Shown here: positions 7,854 to 14,604 of the stretch, one piece after another
Layout: every line of letters starts with the position of its first letter
Position numbering within the stretch: the first letter of the stretch is position 1
DNA from: DAIOHQ01 sp036744635
GTDB lineage: Bacteria; Planctomycetota; Phycisphaerae; Tepidisphaerales; Tepidisphaeraceae
Assembly (NCBI GenBank): GCA_036744635.1
Contig: DAIOHQ010000029.1
Span: 1 to 28,758 of the forward strand
Direction: 5' to 3'
Length of the DNA stretch: 28,758 nucleotides
Program-made: the position numbers and the translations under genes
The notes under the pieces: model-generated
The model's input: the letters and a program-made list of their open reading frames with translations, nothing else
Told to the model about the DNA's origin: nothing
Database searches by the model: none

Positions 7854-7871
7854 CCCCGGCGACAACCGGGG
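7854..7871. terminator. Short hairpin after the AlpA-like gene
   Basis: CCCCGG-CGACAA-CCGGGG directly after the stop codon. An A-rich run (AAATAAAAAA) lies upstream and none downstream, so it has intrinsic-terminator form only for minus-strand transcription. It may block antisense reading into the regulator gene. Confidence 0.45.
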
Positions 7872-7888
7872 CATGAATCGAGAAACCA

Positions 7889-8146
7889 ATGACACCTTAC
7901 AACGCAACCATAGAAAAGGCAACCATCGACCCGCTTTCCCGGCTGAATCCGCGCCGCCGGCTGCTGGCCGAAGCGCTGCTGGAGCGGCTGGAGTGGCGCG
8001 GCGGAAAGCTGTTCCTCACTCCGCAAGAGCTGCGCGACTTCACCACCGCCCAGGCCGCCGACGATTTGTTCGCGCTGGGGTTGGCCGATATTCGACTGGC
8101 CGGCGCAATCGTGGTGCTGGCGCTGGTGGAAGGGGGCTGGCGATGA
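7889..8146 (+). CDS. Small element protein upstream of the DUF3987 ATPase
   Basis: An 85-residue protein of unknown function. It is largely helical, with a basic, leucine-rich centre (LNPRRRLLAEALLERLEWRGGKLFLTPQELRDF) and a hydrophobic C-terminal stretch (ADIRLAGAIVVLALVEGG). Its TGA stop (8144-8146) overlaps the next start codon as ATGA, so it is probably translationally coupled to the DUF3987 ATPase and may be its accessory subunit. The ATG at 7889 has only a weak ribosome site (GAGAAACC). No family is recognised. Confidence 0.65.
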   Translation: MTPYNATIEKATIDPLSRLNPRRRLLAEALLERLEWRGGKLFLTPQELRDFTTAQAADDLFALGLADIRLAGAIVVLALVEGGWR

Positions 8147-9582
8147 GCTTCCCGTTGAACACGTTGCCAGATCCGATTCGCGCCTACATCATCGAGGGAG
8201 CGGCGGCGCTGGGATGCGATCCGGCCTACATTGCGGTGCCAATGCTGCCGGTTCTTGCTAGCGCGATCGGCAATACCCGGCGCATCCGCCTGAAAAAAGG
8301 ATGGAGCGAACCGGCGGTTGTCTGGGCCGCGAGTGTCGGGGAGAGCGGCACGGCCAAGTCACCGGCGCACGACCTGGCGGTTCGTCCGGCGTGGCGTCGC
8401 CAGCGGAAGATTTTGAAAGCCTACGGTGAAGCGCGGGCGCAGCATGACGCCGAAGTGAGGGAGTGGAAGGCGCTGTCAAAAAAGGAACGTGGTGAAGAAC
8501 CGGAAGCGCCCGACCCATGCGAACATCCCATCACGACCGACATCACGATGGAGGCCCTGGCGGATCGCGTGTTGGCGACGCCGCGGGGCGTTCTGGTGGG
8601 ACCGGAAGAACTGTCGGCATGGTTCGGATCATTCAACGCCTACAAATCCGGCGGGGGTGACGTGGCGCACTGGTTGGCGCTGCATGGGGCGCGGGCGCTC
8701 AAGGTGGATCGCAAGACCGGGGACCGGCCGACAATCTATATCCCGCACGCGGCTGTCAGTATCAGCGGCACAATCCAGCCGGCGACGTTGCGGCGGGCGC
8801 TGCTGCCGGAGTTCTTCGATAACGGCCTGGCGGCGCGGCTGCTGGTGACCATGCCGGAGACGAAGGCGAAGCGCTGGAGCGAGGCGGAAATCAGCGATGA
8901 GACGATGGCGGCGGTGGATGCCCTGTTCGATGCGCTCTACGCGCTGCGCCCCGACGATGGGATTGACGGCGCAGAGCCGAAGCTGATCGACTTGACCGAT
9001 GACACGCGGGCTGGATGGATTCAATTTGTGAACCAGCACAACGAAGAACTGCAGGCGCTCGAGGGGAACGAGCGTGCGGCGGCGGCGAAGCTGGAAGGGT
9101 ATGCGGCGCGGTTCGCGCTGGTGTTTCATTGCGTCCGGCAGGCGGCAGGCGATAAGGAACTGGACTACATCGACGCCGGCGACGTGGAAGCGGGTATCAC
9201 CCTTGCGCAATGGTTCGGCATGGAGACGGCGCGGGTGTACGGCGCGATGAGTGAGAGCGGCGAGCAGCGCCACCGCCGGGAGCTTCGCCAGTGGATTGCG
9301 GAGCGTGGCGGCCGGGCGACGGTGCGAGACCTGCAGCGCGGGCCGCGCCGATTCCGCGATGATCCGGGGGCGGCGGAGGCCGAGCTTGCCAAGCTGGTGA
9401 CGGAAGGGCTGGGGAATTGGGATACCATCGTCAGCGGGGGCAGGCCGAGCACGATTTTCTTCCTGGCGGATTCGCCTGATTTTCCCATCGCTGGGCGCGG
9501 CGACAGCGACACAAGTGTCAAAAACAACGGGGAATTCATACTTTCGTCGCCGTCGCCACGTTCCACGGGAGAAATAGATTGA
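8143..9582 (+). CDS. DUF3987-type ATPase (replication/helicase-like)
   Basis: A 479-residue protein resembling the DUF3987 family, often found in prophages and integrative elements beside primase-like genes. The Walker-A-like loop GESGTAKS is at residues 66-73, preceded by strand AVVWAAS. A long charged insertion (about 88-125) follows, then ITTDITMEALADRVLATPRGVLVGPEELSAWFGSF, in which VLVGPEE fits a Walker B strand. PHAAVSISGTIQPATLRRAL near residue 205 resembles the sensor region. The C-terminal 120 residues (RRELRQWIAERGGRATVRDLQRG) look like a winged helix. The ATG at 8143 is chosen because it overlaps the previous stop (ATGA); the open frame extends further upstream without support. It probably drives replication or maintenance of the excised element. 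Confidence 0.8.
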   Translation: MSFPLNTLPDPIRAYIIEGAAALGCDPAYIAVPMLPVLASAIGNTRRIRLKKGWSEPAVVWAASVGESGTAKSPAHDLAVRPAWRRQRKILKAYGEARAQHDAEVREWKALSKKERGEEPEAPDPCEHPITTDITMEALADRVLATPRGVLVGPEELSAWFGSFNAYKSGGGDVAHWLALHGARALKVDRKTGDRPTIYIPHAAVSISGTIQPATLRRALLPEFFDNGLAARLLVTMPETKAKRWSEAEISDETMAAVDALFDALYALRPDDGIDGAEPKLIDLTDDTRAGWIQFVNQHNEELQALEGNERAAAAKLEGYAARFALVFHCVRQAAGDKELDYIDAGDVEAGITLAQWFGMETARVYGAMSESGEQRHRRELRQWIAERGGRATVRDLQRGPRRFRDDPGAAEAELAKLVTEGLGNWDTIVSGGRPSTIFFLADSPDFPIAGRGDSDTSVKNNGEFILSSPSPRSTGEID

Positions 9583-9785
9583 GCGCCAATACCCCCAGCA
9601 TCGAACCGCTGATCGTCCGGCTGACACCCGTTGGCGCTGGCCCGCCGGCAGAGATTCGATTCAGGCGGGCGCTCAAGGCGCTGCGCCGCTGCTATGGCTT
9701 GAAGGCGAGTTGGCTGGCGAAGAACGAAGAACCTGACGCCGAGCGGTTCGGCGACGGGCAGGAAGCCGACGCGGAAATCTTTTGA
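9579..9785 (+). CDS. Small basic element protein
   Basis: A 68-residue protein starting at a TTG that overlaps the preceding stop as TTGA. The centre (IRFRRALKALRRCYGLKASWL) is strongly basic and amphipathic, and the C-terminus is acidic. Coupled translation with the ATPase argues that it is real. Small proteins of this type (a basic helix with a GLR/GLK motif) recur after DUF3987 genes in planctomycete islands as I recall them; the function is unknown. Confidence 0.65.
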   Translation: MSANTPSIEPLIVRLTPVGAGPPAEIRFRRALKALRRCYGLKASWLAKNEEPDAERFGDGQEADAEIF

Positions 9786-9794
9786 GGAACACCC

Positions 9795-10133
9795 ATGAAA
9801 AATAACCCGTCAACTCACGGCTGCAACGGTCAGGACGCCAGCGGCAGATTCACACCCGGAAACAAGCTTGGGCGCGGCAACCCGCTATCCGGCCGGGCGG
9901 CGAAGGTTCGGGCGGTGCTGCTCGATAAGCTGACACCGGCCGCCGTGGGCGAGATTGCCGAAAAGCTGATCGAGAAGGCCAAGGGCGGCGATATCGCCGC
10001 CGCTCAAATGTTGCTGAACTACGCCATCGGGAAACCGGCGCAGTCGGAAGCGCAGAAAATGGAAATCACTCTTGGCGCTGCGCCGCTACAGGTAGTCAAA
10101 ACTTTGCTTGACGTGGACACGGACAAGCTATAA
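9795..10133 (+). CDS. DUF5681/terminase-small-subunit-like protein
   Basis: A 112-residue protein with the pattern GRFTPGNKLGRGNPLSGRAAKVRAVLL (about 17-43) followed by LIEKAKGGDIAAAQMLLNYAIGKP (about 61-84). This GRFxxGNxxGxGNP start plus GDxxAAxxLLxYxxGKP is characteristic of DUF5681-like proteins and resembles small terminase subunits of phages, which bind DNA to begin packaging. No large terminase is in the element, so a role in packaging by a helper phage, or a general DNA-binding role, are both open. The ATG follows GAGGAACACCC, a good ribosome site, 9 bases after the preceding gene. Confidence 0.72.
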   Translation: MKNNPSTHGCNGQDASGRFTPGNKLGRGNPLSGRAAKVRAVLLDKLTPAAVGEIAEKLIEKAKGGDIAAAQMLLNYAIGKPAQSEAQKMEITLGAAPLQVVKTLLDVDTDKL

Positions 10134-10166
10134 CCGCCGGCAAAGCCGGCAGAATTGAGGAATCAA

Positions 10167-10757
10167 ATGGGCGCACTTCTTGAAATTTCACGCCTGCGGC
10201 AGGAAAGCCGAGCCGAGCAGCTTCGCACGCTGCGCGAATTGATCCGGCGGCTGGACGACGACACGATCGCGCCGGCGCTCGCTGCGGCCATGACCGCCCT
10301 TGGCCTAACTGTTGGCCAAGTCGAGGAGCTGGCGGCGGCGGCGGCGGCGGTCGAGCGACTGGAGGCGAGCCTTCCGAGCGAGGCCGCCGTGGCGGCGCAT
10401 GGCGCCGAGCTTCGCCAGCACCATCAGGCGATGGATACCGAGTTGAACGAACTGGAGCGCCGCCGCGCTGCCTTACTCAATGAGCATCGGAGTTTTTTCG
10501 CCGGCCGCTTACCATCAGCGTCAATCAACGCCGAGCAGCGCGAGATGCTCGATGGAATCCATCCACAGGTGGTGGAAGTGGACGGCCAGATTGCGCAGCG
10601 CGGCCACGTGCTGGCGGAGCAGCACAGGGAATTACTTGGGAAACACGACGGCGCCCGGGAGCAGCGACAGCAAGGCCTTCTGCGGATCGACAGTCTGAAA
10701 ATTGCGCATCCGCTGGCCTTCGATGCGTCGCCCGATGACACGCCTACGCACCCATGA
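10167..10757 (+). CDS. Coiled-coil element protein of unknown function
   Basis: A 196-residue, mostly helical protein rich in Glu, Arg, Ala and Leu, with likely coiled coils around residues 5-35, 60-115 and 130-170 (for example LNELERRRAALLNEHRSFF). No catalytic motif or membrane segment is seen. The ATG at 10167 follows GAGGAATCAA and is preferred to a TTG 12 bases upstream. It is the last gene before a strong terminator, so it probably ends the operon that begins with the AlpA-like or DUF3987 genes. A scaffold or DNA-condensing role is imaginable but unsupported. Confidence 0.65.
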   Translation: MGALLEISRLRQESRAEQLRTLRELIRRLDDDTIAPALAAAMTALGLTVGQVEELAAAAAAVERLEASLPSEAAVAAHGAELRQHHQAMDTELNELERRRAALLNEHRSFFAGRLPSASINAEQREMLDGIHPQVVEVDGQIAQRGHVLAEQHRELLGKHDGAREQRQQGLLRIDSLKIAHPLAFDASPDDTPTHP

Positions 10758-10758
10758 A

Positions 10759-10780
10759 CCTGCGCCAATGTTGGCGCAGG
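10759..10780 (+). repeat. Perfect inverted repeat after the coiled-coil gene
   Basis: CCTGCGCCAA-TG-TTGGCGCAGG, ten paired bases each side, beginning one base after the stop codon. It precedes the terminator hairpin. It could be an operator, an RNA-end stabiliser or a first terminator element. Confidence 0.6.
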
Positions 10781-10798
10781 GTGAAGAAGCTCCTTATG

Positions 10799-10837
10799 GC
10801 GCCGCCGGGACCGATACGGCGGCGCTTTATTTCTTCC
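10799..10837 (+). terminator. Intrinsic terminator of the element operon
   Basis: GCGCCGCC (10799-10806), an 11-base loop, GGCGGCGC (10818-10825) and a T-rich tail TTTATTTCTT. It separates the structural genes from the Cro/CI regulator and integrase, which are therefore probably transcribed independently. Confidence 0.75.
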
Positions 10838-10884
10838 TGAATAGTGCTTGCCTAGCCGCAAGGCAGTCGATAGGATGATGAGCG

Positions 10885-11097
10885 ATGGCAAAGAAACGAC
10901 TGGATTTCAGCGATGAACTGCGGCGGGCAATCGAGCAATGCGGCATGAGCCGCTACCGGATCGCGCAGCTTACCGGCGTTCAGGAAAGCACACTCTCCCG
11001 CTTTATGGCCGGGCGTCCGATGGCAACGGATACCATCGACAAGATCGCGGCGCTGCTGGGGCTGCATATCAGGATCGAACAACCGAGGGACAGGTGA
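10885..11097 (+). CDS. Cro/CI-type HTH regulator
   Basis: A 70-residue protein made almost entirely of one XRE-family helix-turn-helix: LRRAIEQCGMSRYRIAQLTGVQESTLSRFMAGRPMATDTIDKIAALLGL. SRYRIAQLTG is helix 2 and ESTLSRFMAGR the recognition helix. It lies immediately upstream of the integrase with a three-base gap, so both are likely one transcript and the regulator may control integrase expression or element excision. The start at ATG 10885 is preceded by AGGATGATGAG. It has no extra dimerisation domain, so it is probably a Cro-like dimer. Confidence 0.85.
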   Translation: MAKKRLDFSDELRRAIEQCGMSRYRIAQLTGVQESTLSRFMAGRPMATDTIDKIAALLGLHIRIEQPRDR

Positions 11098-11100
11098 ACC

Positions 11101-12393
11101 ATGGCATGGCTGGAAAAACGCAACGGGACGTATCGTGTCTGCTTTCGCGACGGCAACCAGATCAAGCGCATCGCGGCCTACACCGACAAGAGCGCCAGCA
11201 AGGCCAAGCTGGTCGAGCTTGAACGCGCCATCGCACGCGGAGAAAACGGGCTGGTCGATCCCTTCGCGGCGCACAAGGGCCGGTCGATCACCGATCACCT
11301 GGCCGACTGGATTACCGAGCTTCGGCAGGCCGGGCGGGGGAGCATCTACATCGGCCTATGCGAAAGCCGGATCAAGCGCCTTGTCGCCGACTGCGGATGG
11401 AAAACCCTCAAGAGCATTTCCGCCGATGCCTTCATCGCCTGGCGGGACAAGCCGGGCAAGCTGGGGCCGCGCACGATAAATCACTATCTGACTACCCTTC
11501 GATCGTTCTGCGTCTGGTGCGTGCGCCGCAAGCGCATGGCAACGAACCCGGTCAGTGATATCGAGCCGGTGATAGAGAGCGGGGACGTGCGCCGGGCACG
11601 GCGGGCGCTGCATGAGGGGGAGGTCATGCGGCTGCTGGCGGCGCTGCCGGCAGAATACAAGCTGCTCTATCGCACGTTGCTGGGAACGGGACTGCGGGCC
11701 GGGGAAGCGGCGGCGCTGCAATGGGGAGACGTGCGGCTGGATTCACCCAGCCCGTTCATTCAACTGCGGGCCGAGACTACCAAGAGTAAGCGGGCCGACG
11801 TTATCCCGCTGCGGATCGAACTGGCCGAGGGGCTGCGCGGCACACGGGGCGACGCCGGCGACGCGGATCGGGTATTCCGCCGCGTTCCCAGGGCGAAAGA
11901 GCATCGGCGCTGGCTGGAATCGGCGGGGATTGCCTACGTCGATGACACTGGACGCCGGGCGGACGTGCATAGCCTCCGGCACACCTACGGGACGATGCTG
12001 TCCAAGGTGGGGGTAGCGCCGCGGGAAGCGATGAGCCTGATGCGGCATACCGATATGCGGTTGACGATGAAGGTCTACACCGATCCGCGCATCTTCAACC
12101 TGGCCGCGGCGGTGGAAAAATTGCCTTCCCTGATGCTCGATGAAAAGCAGGCGCAGGCGGCGACCGGTACAAACGGAACGGACGGTGGGGAGCAGGGAGC
12201 AAATAGGGTAGCAAATGCTCTCACAAAGGGGCATTTACTGGCATTGACCGGCACGATAGGGGAAGGGCGAAAAGATGCGAATTTGCCGGGAAAACAGGCC
12301 GATTTACCCTCATCGGCACTGACCGGCAAAAGAGCGGGTGAAGGGGGTCGAACCCTCGACATTCACGTTGGCAACGTGACGCTCTACCACTGA
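11101..12393 (+). CDS. int: Tyrosine site-specific integrase, C-terminus switched by integration
   Basis: Recombines the 27-bp att core in tRNA-Gly. An SAM-like core-binding domain spans about residues 60-160 and the catalytic domain about 170-345. The active-site set is visible: R199 in GTGLRAGEAAAL, K near TKSKRADVIPL, H290 and R293 in HSLRHTYG, H316 in MRHTDMRL and nucleophile Y326 in KVYTDPR. The N-terminus (WLEKRNGTYRVCFRDG) is the usual DNA-binding strand region. Residues 345-410 form a low-complexity linker. From codon 411 the frame enters the att repeat (RAGEGGRTL) and then the antisense of the tRNA (DIHVGNVTLYH), ending at a TGA at 12391-12393. In the excised circle it would instead continue into 6336-6515. 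The ribosome site is ACAGGTGAACC. Length in this state is 430 residues. Confidence 0.93.
   Translation: MAWLEKRNGTYRVCFRDGNQIKRIAAYTDKSASKAKLVELERAIARGENGLVDPFAAHKGRSITDHLADWITELRQAGRGSIYIGLCESRIKRLVADCGWKTLKSISADAFIAWRDKPGKLGPRTINHYLTTLRSFCVWCVRRKRMATNPVSDIEPVIESGDVRRARRALHEGEVMRLLAALPAEYKLLYRTLLGTGLRAGEAAALQWGDVRLDSPSPFIQLRAETTKSKRADVIPLRIELAEGLRGTRGDAGDADRVFRRVPRAKEHRRWLESAGIAYVDDTGRRADVHSLRHTYGTMLSKVGVAPREAMSLMRHTDMRLTMKVYTDPRIFNLAAAVEKLPSLMLDEKQAQAATGTNGTDGGEQGANRVANALTKGHLLALTGTIGEGRKDANLPGKQADLPSSALTGKRAGEGGRTLDIHVGNVTLYH
12330..12356 (+). other. Right attachment site within tRNA-Gly and the integrase frame
   Basis: The 27-base copy that matches 6308-6334. It covers the 3' 24 bases of the tRNA on the minus strand plus three bases beyond, and it is also codons 410-419 of the integrase on the plus strand. 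The element therefore carries its attachment core inside its own integrase gene and restores an intact tRNA on insertion. Confidence 0.9.
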
Positions 12394-12404
12394 GCTACAC
12401 CCGC
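12333..12404 (-). tRNA. tRNA-Gly (anticodon GCC)
   Basis: A 72-base cloverleaf on the minus strand: acceptor GCGGGTG/CACCCGC with discriminator T, D arm GCTC...GAGC, anticodon arm TCACG-TTGCCAA-CGTGA (anticodon GCC), a five-base variable loop, T arm GAGGG-TTCGACC-CCCTT with one G-U pair. CCA is not encoded. It is intact although an integrative element is inserted at its 3' end, because the element supplies the same 3' sequence. Its 5' part overlaps the integrase 3' end on the opposite strand. Confidence 0.97.
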
Positions 12405-12414
12405 GTGCGTGCAA

Positions 12415-12443
12415 ATCCTATCGCCTCCCCCCCGCCATTTCAA
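12415..12443 (-). promoter_or_regulatory. Likely promoter of tRNA-Gly
   Basis: On the minus strand, TTGAAA (12438-12443), a 17-base spacer and TAGGAT (12415-12420), with the -10 box ending 10 bases before the tRNA 5' end. Spacing and position fit a housekeeping sigma-70 promoter with a very short leader. Confidence 0.6.
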
Positions 12444-12463
12444 TATCCGCACGCCGAGTTTTT

Positions 12464-12838
12464 TCACGCCGCGCTGATCAGCGGATTCAGGGTATGACAG
12501 ATCCGCGCCAGCACATCCGCCGGCCGCATCGACTTGGGAATATACGCGTTCGCCCCGGCCTCCAGCGCCGCCGCCCGCACGCGTTCATCACTCTGGCCGC
12601 TGAACATGATGATCGGCGTCGGCACTCCCCGGCCGCGCACTGTCCGCGTGAAGCTCAGCCCATCCATCCGCGGCATTTGACAGTCGGTGACAATCAGCCC
12701 GGGCGCGTGCGTCTGCAGCATCTCCAGCGCCTGCCGGCCATCCCCCGCCTCGGCGATCACGTGATACCCCGCGATCTCCAGCAGCTTCCCCAGCGCCCGC
12801 CGCATCACCACATCATCATCAACAAGCATCACATCCAT
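12464..12838 (-). CDS. Single-domain response regulator (CheY-like)
   Basis: A stand-alone receiver domain of 124 residues that takes a phosphoryl group from a histidine kinase. The acidic pair is D7/D8 (LVDDDVVMR), the phospho-acceptor D52 (LIVTDCQMPRMDG), the switch residue S80 (IMFSGQSDE) and the conserved lysine K102 (YIPKSM). All catalytic residues are present and no output domain follows, so it acts by protein contact or in a phosphorelay. The start is ATG at 12836-12838. No kinase is next to it; the tRNA-Gly gene and fabI flank it. The 187 bases upstream contain CT-rich degenerate repeats. Confidence 0.92.
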   Translation of the reverse strand: MDVMLVDDDVVMRRALGKLLEIAGYHVIAEAGDGRQALEMLQTHAPGLIVTDCQMPRMDGLSFTRTVRGRGVPTPIIMFSGQSDERVRAAALEAGANAYIPKSMRPADVLARICHTLNPLISAA

Positions 12839-12969
12839 CGCCGCCGCCCGCTGTCAAAAAAATGGAAATTCCATTTTCGTATCGGCGGCGCTCCCCCAGC
12901 TTCTAAACAAAAAAGTAAATTGATGACAGAAAACCCTGCTTGCGCGGGGCACGGGGCGGCCCCACCAAT

Positions 12970-13022
12970 CCTCTGGCCCCACTTCTGAGTTCCAACTTCT
13001 GACTTCTAGCTTCTACCTCTCC
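12970..13022. repeat. Degenerate CTTCTGACTT-type tandem
   Basis: A run of near-repeats with about a 10-base period: ACTTCTGAGTT, AACTTCTGACTT, CTAGCTTCTACC. It lies just beyond the fabI stop. I see no hairpin or coding value in it. Confidence 0.4.
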
Positions 13023-13025
13023 CCT

Positions 13026-13820
13026 CTACAACCCCACAATATTAAACCCCGCATCCACAAAAATATTCTCCCCCGTCACACCGCTCGACAGGTCGCTCAG
13101 CAGATACACCGCCGTCTTGCCCACTTCATCCCCGTCAATATTGCGGTGCAGCGGCGCCTTGCGCTCCATGTGTGCGAACATCTCATCGATGCCCCCCACC
13201 GCCATCGCGCTCAATGTTTTCACCGGCCCGGCCGACACCGTGTTCACCCGGATCTTCTTGCGCCCCAGGTCGTACGCCAGATACCGCGCCGTCGCCTCCA
13301 GCGCCGCCTTGGCCACCCCCATCACATTGTATCCCGGCACCACCTGTGTCGAACCCAGATACGTCAGCGCAATAACTGACCCGCCATTGCTCATCAGCGG
13401 CGCCGCCGCCCGCGTCAGCGCAATCAGGCTGTACGCGCTGATATCCAAAGCTTGCTTGAAAACCTCCCGCGGCGTTGAAGCAAAAACCCCTTCATCAAGC
13501 TTCAAGAAATTGCGATCCGCGAACGCCAGGCAGTGCACCAGAAAATCGATCGTCCCAAACTGCTCTTTGGCCCCCGCGAAAAACTTCTCGATCGACTCAT
13601 CATTCCCCACATCGCACGGGTGCAGCCATTCGCTGCCGAATCCATTCTCTTCCATCGCCTTGCGCACCCGCCGCTGCGATTTCTCGATGTTGTCCATCGG
13701 CAAGAATCCGAAACCGCACTTGGCGCCTTCCTTGATCGCGTTATTGGCGATGTGCGTCGCGATGCTCCGGTCGTTGGCGATATTCAGGATCAATCCCTTT
13801 TTCCCATCAAGCAATCCCAT
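13026..13820 (-). CDS. fabI: Enoyl-[acyl-carrier-protein] reductase (NADH)
   Basis: Reduces trans-2-enoyl-ACP in the last step of each fatty-acid elongation cycle. The 264-residue protein is a short-chain dehydrogenase fold with the FabI signature: N-terminal LDGKKGLILNIANDRSIA (cofactor loop), active-site Y154 (LTYLG), Y164 and K171 (GYNVMGVAK, the Y-x6-K spacing of FabI), and GPVKTLSA after RVNTVSA. Length and motifs are normal. The start is ATG at 13818-13820 with AAGGAG seven bases upstream, an excellent ribosome site. It is divergent from the ACP-dehydratase/ketosynthase cluster, separated by 784 bases of repeats and gaps, and could serve that pathway or housekeeping synthesis; the sequence does not decide. 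Confidence 0.95.
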   Translation of the reverse strand: MGLLDGKKGLILNIANDRSIATHIANNAIKEGAKCGFGFLPMDNIEKSQRRVRKAMEENGFGSEWLHPCDVGNDESIEKFFAGAKEQFGTIDFLVHCLAFADRNFLKLDEGVFASTPREVFKQALDISAYSLIALTRAAAPLMSNGGSVIALTYLGSTQVVPGYNVMGVAKAALEATARYLAYDLGRKKIRVNTVSAGPVKTLSAMAVGGIDEMFAHMERKAPLHRNIDGDEVGKTAVYLLSDLSSGVTGENIFVDAGFNIVGL

Positions 13821-13907
13821 GCAAACTCCTTCATTGATAAACCCCTAGCTTAGTGGCCACTCCACCCCCGAACAAGTCGGCAACTCTGCCCAACTCTGTT
13901 GTGACGA

Positions 13908-13965
13908 ACATTTCACCGGTGGGGTAGACATTTCACTGGTTGGGCAGACATTTCACTGGTGGGGC
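13908..13965. repeat. 20-bp tandem repeat at left contig end
   Basis: Three units of about 20 bases with the shared core ACATTTCACTGGTGGGG (variants CACCGG, GGTTGGG). The last 55 bases before the N run (13911-13965) are identical to the first 55 after it. Confidence 0.85.
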
Positions 13966-14065
13966 NNNNNNNNNNNNNNNNNNNNNNNNNNNNNNNNNNN
14001 NNNNNNNNNNNNNNNNNNNNNNNNNNNNNNNNNNNNNNNNNNNNNNNNNNNNNNNNNNNNNNNNN
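13966..14065. other. Assembly gap, 100 N
   Basis: Exactly 100 unknown bases, a placeholder length. The flanks are the same 55 bases on both sides, as expected when two contigs that overlap by one 55-mer are scaffolded without being merged. Confidence 0.95.
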
Positions 14066-14214
14066 TTTCACCGGTGGGGTAGACATTTCACTGGTTGGGC
14101 AGACATTTCACTGGTGGGGCGGACATTCTTGTCCGCCATGCCCGTTCGCCCGCTCGCTTGCCAGCGGCGTGTGCATCCCCGCGGCCTTTCACTGGTGGGG
14201 CAGATCATTCTTGT
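14066..14214. repeat. Repeat block between the two gaps
   Basis: It begins with the duplicated 55 bases (20-bp tandem units). The hairpin GGCGGACA-TTCT-TGTCCGCC follows at about 14118-14137, then a unique-looking GC-rich stretch (14138-14186), then another TTTCACTGGTGGGGCAGATCATTC unit that runs into the next gap. There is no gene here. Confidence 0.8.
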
Positions 14215-14314
14215 NNNNNNNNNNNNNNNNNNNNNNNNNNNNNNNNNNNNNNNNNNNNNNNNNNNNNNNNNNNNNNNNNNNNNNNNNNNNNNNNNNNNNN
14301 NNNNNNNNNNNNNN
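14215..14314. other. Assembly gap, 100 N
   Basis: Exactly 100 unknown bases. The left flank ends CAGATCATTCTTGT and the right begins CTGCCATGG. Joined directly they rebuild a normal repeat unit, so the true gap may be zero or a whole number of repeat units. Confidence 0.95.
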
Positions 14315-14496
14315 CTGCCATGGCCCGATGAGCGGCAGGTGTACTCAATTCTGGTGGGGCAGATCATTCGTGTCTGCCATGGCCCGATGAGCGGCAGGTG
14401 TACTCAATTCTGGTGGGGCAGATCATTCCTGTCTGCCATGGCCCGATGAGCGGCAGGTGTACTCGCCTGCCCGAATCCAGCCATATCTCCTCAATC
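14315..14496. repeat. 59-bp tandem hairpin array ending in a complete element
   Basis: TTCTGGTGGGG occurs at 14349 and 14408, a 59-base period. It is the same unit as at 3503-3660 with one extra base (AGATCATTC for AGACATTC). The last unit continues into CGCCTGCC-CGA-ATCCAGCC, which supplies the missing right arm of the second hairpin, so the array looks like truncated units closed by one full element. The rest of 14497-14604 holds the leader of the next gene, with no convincing promoter. Confidence 0.85.
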
Positions 14497-14604
14497 CTCG
14501 TGCCGCGCAAAACCGTCCCCTTCCAGTCCCGATTGCAACCCCCCGCACACTCTGCATACTACCCGCCAACGATTCGCCGAAAAATCGGATACACTTACAT
14601 CACC

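Larger units (their letters stand above)
6308..12356. mobile_element. Integrative element in tRNA-Gly(GCC), 6.0 kb
   Basis: The element is bounded by 27-bp perfect direct repeats (6308-6334 and 12330-12356) that correspond to the 3' end of tRNA-Gly plus flanking bases. The intact tRNA is at the right end, and a tyrosine integrase reads towards it. Between the repeats, all genes are on the plus strand: an unknown protein, an AlpA-like HTH protein, two small proteins, a DUF3987-type ATPase, a terminase-small-subunit-like protein, a coiled-coil protein, a Cro/CI-type regulator and the integrase. Neither capsid, large terminase, portal, relaxase nor secretion genes are present. The content is closer to a phage-satellite or minimal integrative element than to a prophage or ICE. 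GC content looks similar to the host by eye. Confidence 0.88.

Noticed and set aside
13940..14449. Open frames across the N runs
   Set aside because: They exist only because N codons do not stop translation; the rest is repeat sequence.
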